Shown one piece after another: positions 1 to 8,326 of a DNA stretch of 64,000 nucleotides. The translations under genes and the position numbers were made by a program. The stretch comes from Thermoanaerobaculia bacterium. GTDB lineage: Bacteria; Acidobacteriota; Thermoanaerobaculia; Multivoradales; Multivoraceae. The stretch covers positions 124,001 through 188,000 of the forward strand of contig JAJEHN010000001.1 in NCBI GenBank assembly GCA_022823665.1. Reading direction: 5' to 3'. The notes under the pieces were generated by a model that was not told the DNA's origin, made no database searches, and was given only the letters and a program-made list of their open reading frames with translations. The first letter of the stretch is position 1, and each line of letters begins with the position of its first letter.

Positions 1-745
1 AGGCCTGGAACTCTTCCTCGGTGTGCACGGTCAGGAAGCCGCGCATCGAGTAGTGGCTGTTGCCGCAGAGCTGGGCGCAGGCGATCTCGTAAACGTAGTC
101 CGGGTTGCCGGTCTCTTCGCGGATCTGGGCCGTCGTCTTGGTGGGAACGAACCAGACCGGAATCGAGATGCCCGGAATCGTGTCCTGCTTGATCCGCATG
201 TTCGGCAGGTTGAAGCTGTGGATCACGTCCTTGGACGACAGGTGGATGATCGCCGCCTTGTCGACCGGGAGATGCAACTGGTTCACCGTCCAGATGTCGT
301 CGGCGCCGGCCGGATCATCGCGGTCGAGGCCGATCGGATTCGTCGCTTCGTCGATCAGTGACAGGTCCTGCGCGCCGAACTCGCCGTCGGCGCCGGGATA
401 CCAGACGTTCCAGGCGAACTGCTGCGCCACGACCCGCACCACCGTCGACTCCGACTCCGGCGGCACTTCGTCGACACGCTCCGCCCACATCGGGATCGAG
501 AAGCCGAGCAGGAGAATCCCCTCCGCGATCGCGACGGCGACCTCCCCGTAGGTGCTCATCTTGCTCTTGACGCCGACGTAGTCCGCCTTCGGGTTGCGCC
601 TGGCGCGGAAACGCACCAGCGTGTAGAGGAAGAACGCGCCCCAGACGATGAAGAGCGCAAGCATCAGGTAGTGCACCGCGTCGATCATGTTGTCGATCCG
701 GCCGGCGTGCTCCGACGCCGCGGCCGGGAACATGGCATCCATCAT
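1..745 (-). CDS. coxB: Cytochrome c oxidase subunit II (partial; C-terminus off the left edge)
   Basis: This is the CuA subunit of the haem-copper oxidase, which accepts electrons from a soluble or tethered carrier at the outer membrane face and passes them to subunit I. Read from 745 leftwards, it starts MMDAMFPAAASEHAG and has two N-terminal membrane helices (about residues 20-40 and 65-85), then a periplasmic cupredoxin domain. The CuA site is complete: an upstream His in the segment DVIHSFNLPNMRIK, and the cluster CAQLCGNSHYSM, giving Cys-x3-Cys-x3-His-x2-Met. Gln takes the place of the usual Glu between the cysteines, as in some known caa3/ba3 oxidases. The start codon overlaps the preceding gene's stop as ATGA, implying translational coupling. 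About 248 codons are visible. Whether a cytochrome c domain follows, which would make it caa3, cannot be seen. Confidence 0.95.
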   Translation of the reverse strand, partial: MMDAMFPAAASEHAGRIDNMIDAVHYLMLALFIVWGAFFLYTLVRFRARRNPKADYVGVKSKMSTYGEVAVAIAEGILLLGFSIPMWAERVDEVPPESESTVVRVVAQQFAWNVWYPGADGEFGAQDLSLIDEATNPIGLDRDDPAGADDIWTVNQLHLPVDKAAIIHLSSKDVIHSFNLPNMRIKQDTIPGISIPVWFVPTKTTAQIREETGNPDYVYEIACAQLCGNSHYSMRGFLTVHTEEEFQA

Positions 746-1215
746 GACTTGACAGGCTCCTCAACGGTGCTCCACCAGGGCGGCACCGGGTCGGTCCGAA
801 GGCGGCGCGCGCGGCGCCGGAGATAGAGAAAGAAGAGAACGAAGGCGCCCTGCATCACGAAGACCGCCGCCAGCAGAAACCAGACGCCGGCCCGGGCCGC
901 ATCGATCATCGTGCCTTCGGCGGCGCCGTAGCAGACCGAACAGGCCCAGGCTGCACGGTCGGAACCGAAGAGCCAGAACCCGGCCAGCAGGGGAACCGTG
1001 CGGAACAGCTTGCGGCGGCGGGCCCACTCTTCCTCGGGGGTCGTGATCTTGCGCCAGAACCAGATGCCGTACCAGACGAGCGCCGCCGCGACCGCGAAGG
1101 ACAGGACGGCGCCCACCGCGTACGCGCTGCCCTGCGCCAGACACCAGCCGCCGAAGAACAGCGCGAGAAGAACGGCGCTGCCGACGAAGACGATGTGGAT
1201 GACCTTCAGGTTCAT
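742..1215 (-). CDS. Small membrane protein with CxxC motif in the cox operon
   Basis: I do not recognise the family. The 157-residue protein has hydrophobic stretches at about residues 7-28, 32-54 and 105-131, and a shorter one around 74-97 that carries ACSVCYG (Cys92, Cys95). The C-terminal tail is arginine-rich (LRRRARRLR). It lies between the subunit-IV-like gene and coxB, and its stop codon overlaps the coxB start by four bases, so it is very probably made together with the oxidase. A CxxC pair at a membrane face beside a CuA subunit suggests a role in copper or thiol chemistry during CuA assembly, or an accessory subunit. Both ideas are inference from position only. Confidence 0.8.
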   Translation of the reverse strand: MNLKVIHIVFVGSAVLLALFFGGWCLAQGSAYAVGAVLSFAVAAALVWYGIWFWRKITTPEEEWARRRKLFRTVPLLAGFWLFGSDRAAWACSVCYGAAEGTMIDAARAGVWFLLAAVFVMQGAFVLFFLYLRRRARRLRTDPVPPWWSTVEEPVKS

Positions 1216-1234
1216 GGCTCGATCAACGAAGCTG

Positions 1235-1564
1235 TCAGTGAGGTTCGTGCGCCTCGACTTCCGCGAACTCCCCGACCTGGTCCGCGACGGACGTAAGGAG
1301 CGGCAGCGCCATCAGGGCGATGAAGAAGGCCACGGTCAGCGCCAGCGTCCAGTAGACGATCTTCTTCTCGTCGATCAGGTGCATGAAGAAGCAGGCGACC
1401 AGCGACCCCTTGACGGTGGCGATGAACAGGCCGATGGTGAGGGCCACCGGCACGGATACATCCAGGTAGGACACCGCGACCGTGACGATCGTCAGCACGA
1501 AGAGGCTGACGAACACCGTGACGTAGATGCGGACCTGTTTGTCGATATCGACGTGTTCACTCAT
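1235..1564 (-). CDS. Cytochrome c oxidase subunit IV (bacterial CtaF/CoxD type)
   Basis: This 109-residue protein matches the size and three-helix plan of the prokaryotic subunit IV family, with helices at about residues 12-33, 38-60 and 70-92. A short acidic, His-containing tail (EVEAHEPH) follows. The segment VKGSLVACFFMHL between helices 2 and 3 is typical of the family. It packs on the core oxidase and is thought to help stability or assembly rather than catalysis. The gene sits between subunit III and the CxxC membrane protein, all in the same direction. The ATG at 1564 has only a weak GGAG upstream, so coupling to coxC is likely. Confidence 0.88.
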   Translation of the reverse strand: MSEHVDIDKQVRIYVTVFVSLFVLTIVTVAVSYLDVSVPVALTIGLFIATVKGSLVACFFMHLIDEKKIVYWTLALTVAFFIALMALPLLTSVADQVGEFAEVEAHEPH

Positions 1565-1615
1565 GGGATGCGACTCGCTCCAGGGTAACCGGGGTCAAGG
1601 GCGGAGAAACGCCCG

Positions 1616-2215
1616 CTACAGCAGGTAGAAAACGGGGAAGAGGAAGATCCAGACCAGGTCGACGAAGTGCCAGAACAGACCCGAGTGTTCGACCCGGTCG
1701 GTCAGCCACTGCCGGTTCGTGTGGAACAGCTTCGATCCCGGCCCGGTGAAGTAGGCGTTCCAGGCCATGCCGCCGATCACGTGCAGGGCGTGGAGCCCGG
1801 TCATGGCGAAGTAGATGGCGAGGAAGGTGCTCGACTCGGGGTAGTGGTGGTGCTCGAACTTCGCCGTGTACTCGAAGTACTTGATCACCAGGAAGATGCC
1901 GCCGCAGGCGACGGTCAACCAGCCGAACAGCTTGAACCGCCCCAACTGCCCGCGCATCAGCGACGCCCAGGCCATGACCATCGTCAGACTGGAGGCGATC
2001 AGCACGGCAGTATTGAGCGTCGCCAGCGGAATGTTGAGCTCCGCTTCCGCCTGCATCGCGGCCCAGTTGCCGTCCGAGCCGATGCGCAGCATGATGAACG
2101 TGGCGAACAGCGCCCCGAACAGCATGACCTCCGAGGTCAGGAACAGCCAGATGCCGATCTTGCCGTTGTTCAGGCCGGTTTCGGGGTGGGCCTCTACCGT
2201 GTAGGGGATTTCCAT
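1616..2215 (-). CDS. coxC: Cytochrome c oxidase subunit III
   Basis: The protein has 199 residues and five predicted membrane helices, the short form of subunit III found with caa3-type oxidases. Family landmarks are visible: WLFLTSEVMLFG with the conserved Glu of the first helix, KYFEYTAKF, LHALHVIGG, and the C-terminal WHFVDLVWIFLFPVFYLL. The subunit stabilises the active site and supports proton supply to the D pathway. The start at 2215 follows AAAGAG and a GAGG a little further upstream. It lies 21 bases downstream of coxA and is clearly in the same operon. Confidence 0.95.
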   Translation of the reverse strand: MEIPYTVEAHPETGLNNGKIGIWLFLTSEVMLFGALFATFIMLRIGSDGNWAAMQAEAELNIPLATLNTAVLIASSLTMVMAWASLMRGQLGRFKLFGWLTVACGGIFLVIKYFEYTAKFEHHHYPESSTFLAIYFAMTGLHALHVIGGMAWNAYFTGPGSKLFHTNRQWLTDRVEHSGLFWHFVDLVWIFLFPVFYLL

Positions 2216-2236
2216 CTCTTTGGGTTCCTCGAACGG

Positions 2237-3994
2237 TCAGGTGGAGGCCGGTTCGGCCTGTGGGACGTAGTCCTTGTCGCTACCCGGGACGCTGTACTCG
2301 TACGGGCCACGCGTGACCACGATCTCCTGATCGAAGTTCCCGTGCGGCGCCGGCGACGGCGCCAGCCACTCGACCGTGGTCGAGTTCCAGGGGTTGCGGC
2401 CGGCCTTCTCGCCGTTCCGGATGCTCATGAAGAAGTTGATGATGAACGGAATCTGGGCCAGCGCCAGGCACCAGGCGGAGACCGACATCATGCGGTTGAG
2501 ACCCGCGACCTCGCCGGCGAAGTCGTAGGTGATGCCGCCGTCCGCGAGCCGCCGCGAAACGCCGTTCAGGCCCTGGATCATCATCGGGAAGAAGACCCCG
2601 TTCATGAAGACGAGCGACGGCCAGAAGTGGAGTTTGCCCAGGAACTCGTTCATCTTGCGCCCCGTCACCTTGGGGAACCAGTAGTACACGCCGGCGAACA
2701 GCGCGAACAGGGTTCCGGGCGCCACGACGTAGTGGAAGTGGCCGATCACGTAGTAGGTGTCGTGGAGCGGGATGTCGGCCGCCGAGAGACCGAGCGGCAG
2801 CCCGGTCAGCCCTCCTATGCCGAACATCGGCAGGAAGCCGAGCGCGAACAGCATCGCCGTGTTGTAGCGGATCGATCCGCCCCATAGCGAGATGAACAGC
2901 GCGCTCAGGATGATGACCGACGGAATCGAGATGATCATCGTCGTCGTCTGGAAGAACGTCGACATCACCGAACCCATGCCCGTGATGAACATGTGGTGCG
3001 CCCAGACGATGAAGCTCATGAAGCCGAGGAAGATCAGCGAGTAGACCATCGAGCGGTAGCCCCAGAGCGGCTTCCGGCTGTTGTTCGCGATCACCTCGGC
3101 GACGATGCCCATCGCCGGCAGGATGAGGACGTAGACCTCGGGGTGGGCGAGGAACCAGAACAGGTGCTGCCAGAGCAGCGGACTGCCGCCTCCGCTCCGT
3201 TCGAGCACCTCGCCGCCGACCACCAGACCCTCCGGGATGAAGAAGCTCGTGTTCGCGACCCGGTCCATCAACTGCAGCACGCCCGCGGCCTCGAGCGGCG
3301 GGAAGGCCAGCAGCAGGAGGAAGGCGGTCACGATCTGCGCCCAGCAGAAGAACGGCAGGCGCATCCAGGTCATCCCCGGCGCGCGGAGCTGGATCGCCGT
3401 GGTGATGAAGTTGACGGCGCCCAGCAGGGACGACGTGATCAGGAAGATCATCCCGATCAGCCAAGCGGTCTGGCCGTTCAGCGCAATGTCGGCGAGGGGC
3501 GAGTAGGAGGTCCAGCCGTTGCCCGCGGCGCCGTTCGGCAGGAAGAAGCTGGCGAACATCGTCACGCCGCCCATGAACAGGCACCAGTAGCTGATCATGT
3601 TGATCCGCGGGAAGGCCATGTCCGGGGCGCCGAGCTGCAGCGGCATGACGAAGTTCCCGAAGCCGCCGACGGCCAGCGGCACGACGCCGAGGAACACCAT
3701 GATCGTGCCGTGCATGGCGCCGAGCTCGTTGTAGAAGTCCGGCAACATGATGCCGCCGGGCGCCCGGTTCTCGCCGAGGAGCGAACCGATGAAGGGGATC
3801 GGCTCGCCCGGATAGGCGAGGTTCCAGCGCATCACCATCATCAGGACGAACCCGAAGAAGAGGAACGCCAGGCCCGTGACCGAGTACTGGACGCCGATCA
3901 CCTTGTGATCGGTCGAGAAGATGTACTTCCGCCAGAAGCTCTGGTCGTGATGATGCTCGTCGTGTGCGGGTGAAGCGTGAACGGGCTCCGCCAT
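2237..3994 (-). CDS. coxA: Cytochrome c oxidase subunit I (A1-type, K-channel lysine absent)
   Basis: This is the catalytic haem a/haem a3-CuB subunit of a terminal oxidase, 585 residues. Haem and copper ligands are all present: His95, His284, His333/His334, His411-region HDTYY, His419 and His421, plus the Tyr288 that cross-links to His284. Helix VI reads HPEVY with Glu286, so the D pathway has its glutamate, and Asp125 and Asn132 match its entrance. Counting 28 residues after His334, where Paracoccus has Lys354 of the K pathway, this protein has Ile362 (context SIPSVIILS instead of the usual VPTGIK). The start at 3994 has a strong AAAGGAG eight bases upstream. The gene follows a cupredoxin gene and precedes coxC. 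Confidence 0.96.
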   Translation of the reverse strand: MAEPVHASPAHDEHHHDQSFWRKYIFSTDHKVIGVQYSVTGLAFLFFGFVLMMVMRWNLAYPGEPIPFIGSLLGENRAPGGIMLPDFYNELGAMHGTIMVFLGVVPLAVGGFGNFVMPLQLGAPDMAFPRINMISYWCLFMGGVTMFASFFLPNGAAGNGWTSYSPLADIALNGQTAWLIGMIFLITSSLLGAVNFITTAIQLRAPGMTWMRLPFFCWAQIVTAFLLLLAFPPLEAAGVLQLMDRVANTSFFIPEGLVVGGEVLERSGGGSPLLWQHLFWFLAHPEVYVLILPAMGIVAEVIANNSRKPLWGYRSMVYSLIFLGFMSFIVWAHHMFITGMGSVMSTFFQTTTMIISIPSVIILSALFISLWGGSIRYNTAMLFALGFLPMFGIGGLTGLPLGLSAADIPLHDTYYVIGHFHYVVAPGTLFALFAGVYYWFPKVTGRKMNEFLGKLHFWPSLVFMNGVFFPMMIQGLNGVSRRLADGGITYDFAGEVAGLNRMMSVSAWCLALAQIPFIINFFMSIRNGEKAGRNPWNSTTVEWLAPSPAPHGNFDQEIVVTRGPYEYSVPGSDKDYVPQAEPAST

Positions 3995-4035
3995 GGACGC
4001 CGCTCCTTTCTGGCTGCTTGCTGAGGTTCCTCGTC

Positions 4036-4752
4036 CTACTCGGGCTTGAACACGAAGTTCGCCGTCACGGTGCCGCTGTCGCCGACCTCGACCGTCTCGG
4101 AGTAGATCCTGAACCTCTCGAACTCATGCCGGGCCTCGATCGTGTAGGTGCCGGCAGGTACGTTCTCGATGCGGAAGGAGCCGTCGGCGCCCGACACCGC
4201 GTAGAAGGGGTGGTCGACGACCGTCACCCAGGAAGTCATCCAGGGATGGACGTCGCACTTGATCCGGAAGCGCTCCGTCTTGTCGAAGCTGTAGTCGGCC
4301 TCGGTCACGCTGGCCGGCATCGCCCGGTTGAACGGGGGGTTGTCCTTGGACAGAGAGTGGACGTTGTGCAGCAGGCCGTCAGAGTTCTTCACCTTGAACT
4401 GCTGGCCGACCTGGATGCCCATGACGCGCGGCGTGTAGATGCAGCCGTTCTGGTCCATGACGACCGGTTGCGAGGGCGCGTCGAAGGACTTCCCTTCGAG
4501 GCCGTCGGTGATGACGAGGAAGACATTGGCGAAGGCGCCGCCGTCCCCGATCATGAAGGTCTGGTCGAGGACCGTGCCGCTGTGCTTCTCGGCGCACTTC
4601 GGGTCCGCGTCCATCCGCATCGGACGCTGCGGGGGCGTACGGCCTTCGTACGTGACCTTGCCGACAATCGTGCCGCCGAGCGCTACCGAGGAGGAAGCCA
4701 GGGCGAAGGCGAGAAGAACGGCACAGACGCGGATCGTCTGCTTCGGAATCAT
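4036..4752 (-). CDS. Exported cupredoxin-like protein with carboxypeptidase-regulatory-like fold
   Basis: The protein has 238 residues with a signal peptide (MIPKQTIRVC, hydrophobic core to about residue 25) and beta-rich segments. It carries a set of residues expected for a type-1 copper site: His129 and His132 in LLHNVHSL, then Cys166, His169 and Met172 in KCDVHPWM. The C-terminal part ([20 protein letters not shown]) resembles carboxypeptidase regulatory/prealbumin-like repeats. I chose the ATG at 4752 over an upstream ATG because AAGGAG lies seven bases before it and a clean signal peptide follows. It sits between actF and coxA, exactly where a carrier between ACIII and the oxidase would be useful. 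That role is inference. A homologous lipoprotein is encoded at 8327-9121. Confidence 0.85.
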   Translation of the reverse strand: MIPKQTIRVCAVLLAFALASSSVALGGTIVGKVTYEGRTPPQRPMRMDADPKCAEKHSGTVLDQTFMIGDGGAFANVFLVITDGLEGKSFDAPSQPVVMDQNGCIYTPRVMGIQVGQQFKVKNSDGLLHNVHSLSKDNPPFNRAMPASVTEADYSFDKTERFRIKCDVHPWMTSWVTVVDHPFYAVSGADGSFRIENVPAGTYTIEARHEFERFRIYSETVEVGDSGTVTANFVFKPE

Positions 4753-4884
4753 GTCGATGCTCCTTGACAGGGGGAGTGTTGCAAGAGGTCCTGGAACGCT
4801 GCGCAGCGTAGCAAGGACCGGCGGGTGGAACAAGACGAACGGCTGACGGACGTGCGGCCCCGAGTGCTTCGGATGTTCTCGGCC

Positions 4885-6120
4885 TCAGATGTTCTCGAAG
4901 GCCAGGGACTCGACCAGCCGCGGATCCCGGGACGGCACCAGCGAGCCGCGGCCCAGGAGCCAGCCCGCGGTTGCCAGGAACAGGCCGCCGACGCCGAGCA
5001 GGGAGGTCACGTCCAGCAGGCTGAACGTCATCTCCCGGTGCAGGTTCGGCATGACCAGCCAGAACACGTCCCAGAGGTGGATGGCCAGCATCCAGACGGC
5101 CCCGATCAGCAGCAGGGTGCGGTTGCGCTTGATCGTCCGGGGCATGAGGAAGAAGAACGGGACGGCGAAGTGGCCGATGGCCAGCAGCATGGTCGCCGGG
5201 CGCCAGCTCGCCGGATTGAGGTCCGTTCCGTCCAGCCGGCTGAGGAACCAGTTCGTCTCCTCGGGGATGTTCGCGTACCAGATGAGGAAGAACTGGCTGA
5301 AGGCGATGTAGGCCCAGAACACGGTGAAGGCGAACAGCAGCTTGCCGAGATCGTGGAAGTGCTCGCCGGTGACCACGCCCCGGAAGTGGCCCGTCCGTTC
5401 GAACGCCAGCGTGAAGACGGTCAGCGCCGCGAACGCCGAGACGACCGTGCCGGCGAAGAAGTAGACGCCGAACATCGTCGAGTACCAGTGCGGTTCCAGC
5501 GACATCAGCCAGTCGAAACCGGCGAAGGTCAGCGTCACCGCGAACAGGGCGACGGCAACGGGGCTGAATCGCGCCATTCGGCGGGAGAGCGCTTCGTCTC
5601 CGCTCTCGTCCTGCCGCCGCGACGTGTTGCGGAAGTAGAAGGCCAGCCCGCTCCAGACAACGAAGTAGATCACCGTCCGAATCCAGAAGCCCGTCTCGTT
5701 GAGCCACGGTTCCTTGACCTGCAGCAAGCGGTCATGGGCCACGGCGTCGGCGTGGGTCCAGTGGAACAGGTCGTACATGCCGAGCGCCACGACCGGAACG
5801 AAGAGGACCGCCAGCACCGGCACCGTGCAGGCGAGGTTCTCGGCCAGGCGGCGCACCACGACGCCCCAGCCGGCCTTCGTCGCGTGGTGGATCAGCACGA
5901 AGAACAGGCAGCCGAGGCCGATGCAGAGGAAGAAGACGACGGCCACGAGCCAGGAGTGGAAGAACTGCTTCGTGCTCTCCTTCGAGCCCATCGCCAGCAC
6001 GATCGACACGACGGTGAAGACGAGGCCGACCGCGCCCGCGATCAGGGGCAGGCGCGCCCAGCCGCTTCCCGGCTGGATGACCAACTGGTCGAGACGAACG
6101 ATGCGAGGCCCGTGAGCCAT
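4885..6120 (-). CDS. actF: Alternative complex III, subunit ActF (quinol:cytochrome c oxidoreductase membrane subunit)
   Basis: This 411-residue integral membrane protein has about ten predicted helices and belongs to the ActF family, a shortened relative of the NrfD-like ActC that forms part of the membrane module of ACIII. It begins MAHGPRIVRLDQLV. Recognisable segments include FVLIHHATKAGWGVVVRR and LRFAFTVFWAYIAFSQFFLIWYAN-like text around the fourth to sixth helices. The start codon shares one base with the actD stop (TGATG), so no actE gene fits between them. A 132-base gap with nothing I can identify separates it from the downstream cupredoxin. Confidence 0.9.
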   Translation of the reverse strand: MAHGPRIVRLDQLVIQPGSGWARLPLIAGAVGLVFTVVSIVLAMGSKESTKQFFHSWLVAVVFFLCIGLGCLFFVLIHHATKAGWGVVVRRLAENLACTVPVLAVLFVPVVALGMYDLFHWTHADAVAHDRLLQVKEPWLNETGFWIRTVIYFVVWSGLAFYFRNTSRRQDESGDEALSRRMARFSPVAVALFAVTLTFAGFDWLMSLEPHWYSTMFGVYFFAGTVVSAFAALTVFTLAFERTGHFRGVVTGEHFHDLGKLLFAFTVFWAYIAFSQFFLIWYANIPEETNWFLSRLDGTDLNPASWRPATMLLAIGHFAVPFFFLMPRTIKRNRTLLLIGAVWMLAIHLWDVFWLVMPNLHREMTFSLLDVTSLLGVGGLFLATAGWLLGRGSLVPSRDPRLVESLAFENI

Positions 6121-6728
6121 CAGGCGGCGCCTACCCCGTCACCGTCTTCCGCCGGATCGTCGATCGGCACGTGCTCCACCTCGACCGCGCCGAGCCCGCT
6201 CAGGAACTCCGCGGTGTCCCGGTCGTCGTACTTGGGATCCCAGGCCTCGATGGCGATGAACAGCCCGTCGTCCGTGACGCGGGTGAAGTTCTCCGACCGG
6301 AACAGCGGATGGTGGTACGTCGGCAGCTTGTTGAAGGCGAACATCCCGAGCACCGCCCCCAACGCCGCCCCGAGCACGCCCAGCTCGAAGGTCACCGGTA
6401 CGAACGCGGGCCAGGTGAACAGCGGCTTGCCGCTGATGACCAGCGGGTAGGCCTTGATGTGGACCCAGCTCTGCAGCGCGAAGCCCAGGCCGGCGCCGGA
6501 AAGCCCCGTCGCCAGCACGAGGAACGGCAGCTTGGACGGCTTCAATCCCATCGCCTTCTCGAGTCCATGGACCGGGAACGGCGTCAGCGCGTCCCACTTC
6601 GAGTACCCGGCGTCGCGTACCGCCTCGCAGGCGCGGTAGAGCGCCTTGGCGGTCTCGAAGCGGGCCAGCACGCCGTAGTGGCTGTAGCCCGCCGCCGCTT
6701 CCGGCACGTCCAGGGTCATCAGGCCCAT
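6120..6728 (-). CDS. actD: Alternative complex III, subunit ActD (DUF3341)
   Basis: The 202-residue protein shows the ActD pattern: an N-terminal soluble segment (YGVLARFETAKALYRACEA, a DUF3341 hallmark), then two membrane helices at about residues 68-90 and 110-130, followed by a soluble tail that contains PTYHHPLFRSENF. ActD flanks the ActC/ActF core in ACIII structures. GGGGAGG lies about eight bases before the ATG at 6728. The gene begins one base after the actC stop and ends overlapping the actF start. Confidence 0.92.
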   Translation of the reverse strand: MGLMTLDVPEAAAGYSHYGVLARFETAKALYRACEAVRDAGYSKWDALTPFPVHGLEKAMGLKPSKLPFLVLATGLSGAGLGFALQSWVHIKAYPLVISGKPLFTWPAFVPVTFELGVLGAALGAVLGMFAFNKLPTYHHPLFRSENFTRVTDDGLFIAIEAWDPKYDDRDTAEFLSGLGAVEVEHVPIDDPAEDGDGVGAA

Positions 6729-6729
6729 G

Positions 6730-8190
6730 TCAGGAGCCTCCCCCGCCGGCCGGCGCCGCCTGCGGCGAGGGCTCCACCCCCGACCCGGCGGGCACCACGC
6801 GCACCAGTTCCTCGCCCTGGTGCGGATCGGCCTCCGGCAGCACGGTCTTGACCTCTGCCGTGGCCACCATCGGCAGGAAGCGGGCGAACAGGCAGAACAT
6901 CGTGAAGAACAGGCCGAAGCTGCCGATCAGCGACGCGAAGTCCCAGAAGGTGGCCTGGTAGTAGTCCCAGTTCGCGGGCAGGAAGTCGCGGTGGAGCGAC
7001 GAGGTGACGATCACGAAGCGCTCGAACCACATGCCGATGTTGATCAGGATGGACGAGATGAACAGCCAGCCGATGTGGTTGCGCATCTTCTTGAACCAGA
7101 ACAGCTGCGGCGTGATCACGTTGCAGCTCACCATGATCCAGTAGGCCCAGGCGTAGGGACCCAGGGCCCGGTTGGCGAAAGCGAACTGCTCGTAGGGGTT
7201 GCCGCTGTACCAGGCGATGAACATCTCGATGCCGTAGGCGTAGCCGACCATGCACCCCGTAAGCAGCATGATCTTGGCCATGTTCTCGAGGTGGCGCATC
7301 GTGATGATGTCCTCCATCCTGAACAGGACCCGGCAGATCAGCATCAGGGTCATGACCATGGCGAAGCCGGAGAAGATGGCGCCGGCGACGAAGTAGGGCG
7401 GGAAGATCGTCGTGTGCCAGCCGGGCAACTGGGCGGTGGCGAAGTCCATCGACACGACGGAGTGGACCGAGAGGACCAGCGGAGTCGCCAGGCCGGCGAG
7501 CATCAGGTACGCCCGCTCGTAGTGGAGCCAGTTGCGGTGGGAACCGCGCCAGCCGAGAGCGAAGATGCCGTAGGCGATCTTGCGGATCCTGGTCTTTGCG
7601 CGGTCGCGGATCGTCGCCAGGTCCGGGATCAGGCCCACGTACCAGAACATCAGGGACACCGTGCCGTAGATCGACACCGCGAACACGTCCCAGATCAGCG
7701 GACTGCGGAAGTTCGGCCACATGTCCATCTGGTTCGGCAGCGGGAACATCCAGTAGGCGACCCACACTCGGCCGACGTGGATGCCCGGGAACACCAGGGC
7801 GCACATGACCGCGAAGATCGTCATCGCCTCGGCGGCGCGGTTGATCGACGTCCGCCACTTCTGCCGGAACAGGAAGAGGATGGCGGAGATCAGCGTGCCG
7901 GCGTGGCCGATGCCGACCCAGAAGACGAAGTTGACGATCGCGAAGCCCCAGTTGACCGGGTTGTTCAGGCCCCAGATGCCGGTGCCCTCCCAGAACAGCC
8001 AGCCGATCGAAACCCCGAACAGGCCCAGCATCGCCAGCGACGGCAGGAAGAAGAACCACCAGCCGATCGGCGTCTTGCGCTCGACCGGCACCGCGACCGC
8101 TTCCGTCAGCGAACGGAAGTCGTAGCCGCCGACGATCAGCGGCGCACGTCCGGCGACGGGCTCGTGCGTATTGTCCTGACTCTGTGCCAT
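6730..8190 (-). CDS. actC: Alternative complex III, subunit ActC (NrfD-like quinol-binding subunit)
   Basis: This is the NrfD/PsrC-family membrane subunit that binds menaquinol or ubiquinol in ACIII. The 486-residue product starts [14 protein letters not shown] and has about ten membrane helices. Family text includes [29 protein letters not shown] and [13 protein letters not shown] start it at ATG 8190, because the frame remains open upstream but the residues there are not ActC-like. It is the first gene of the operon, with a promoter at 8255-8283. In described ACIII operons actA (pentahaem c) and actB (Fe-S/molybdopterin-like) precede actC. Here a divergent cupredoxin gene occupies that place. 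Confidence 0.93.
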   Translation of the reverse strand: MAQSQDNTHEPVAGRAPLIVGGYDFRSLTEAVAVPVERKTPIGWWFFFLPSLAMLGLFGVSIGWLFWEGTGIWGLNNPVNWGFAIVNFVFWVGIGHAGTLISAILFLFRQKWRTSINRAAEAMTIFAVMCALVFPGIHVGRVWVAYWMFPLPNQMDMWPNFRSPLIWDVFAVSIYGTVSLMFWYVGLIPDLATIRDRAKTRIRKIAYGIFALGWRGSHRNWLHYERAYLMLAGLATPLVLSVHSVVSMDFATAQLPGWHTTIFPPYFVAGAIFSGFAMVMTLMLICRVLFRMEDIITMRHLENMAKIMLLTGCMVGYAYGIEMFIAWYSGNPYEQFAFANRALGPYAWAYWIMVSCNVITPQLFWFKKMRNHIGWLFISSILINIGMWFERFVIVTSSLHRDFLPANWDYYQATFWDFASLIGSFGLFFTMFCLFARFLPMVATAEVKTVLPEADPHQGEELVRVVPAGSGVEPSPQAAPAGGGGS

Positions 8191-8254
8191 CGAGGGCGAA
8201 GAAGTAGGGCGGCGGTTGCCCTCAGAGGGCCAAGCCGGGCCACGAATCGCGCGG

Positions 8255-8283
8255 AAGCTAACACCGGCCCCTATCCGGGTCAA
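8255..8283 (-). promoter_or_regulatory. Predicted sigma-70-type promoter of the actC-cox operon
   Basis: On the minus strand TTGACC (8283-8278) is followed by exactly 17 bases and then TAGCTT (8260-8255). Both hexamers are good sigma-70 matches, and the spacing is ideal. Transcription would start near 8248, giving a leader of nearly 60 bases before actC. No obvious operator is visible. Confidence 0.55.
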
Positions 8284-8326
8284 GGAAACGCGCCGAACCG
8301 CCCCGAAGGACCCGTAGAATGGAGGC

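Noticed and set aside
1..745. Gln in the CuA motif as a defect
   Set aside because: Gln between the cysteines occurs in known oxidases, and the metal is bound there by a backbone atom, so the site should be intact.
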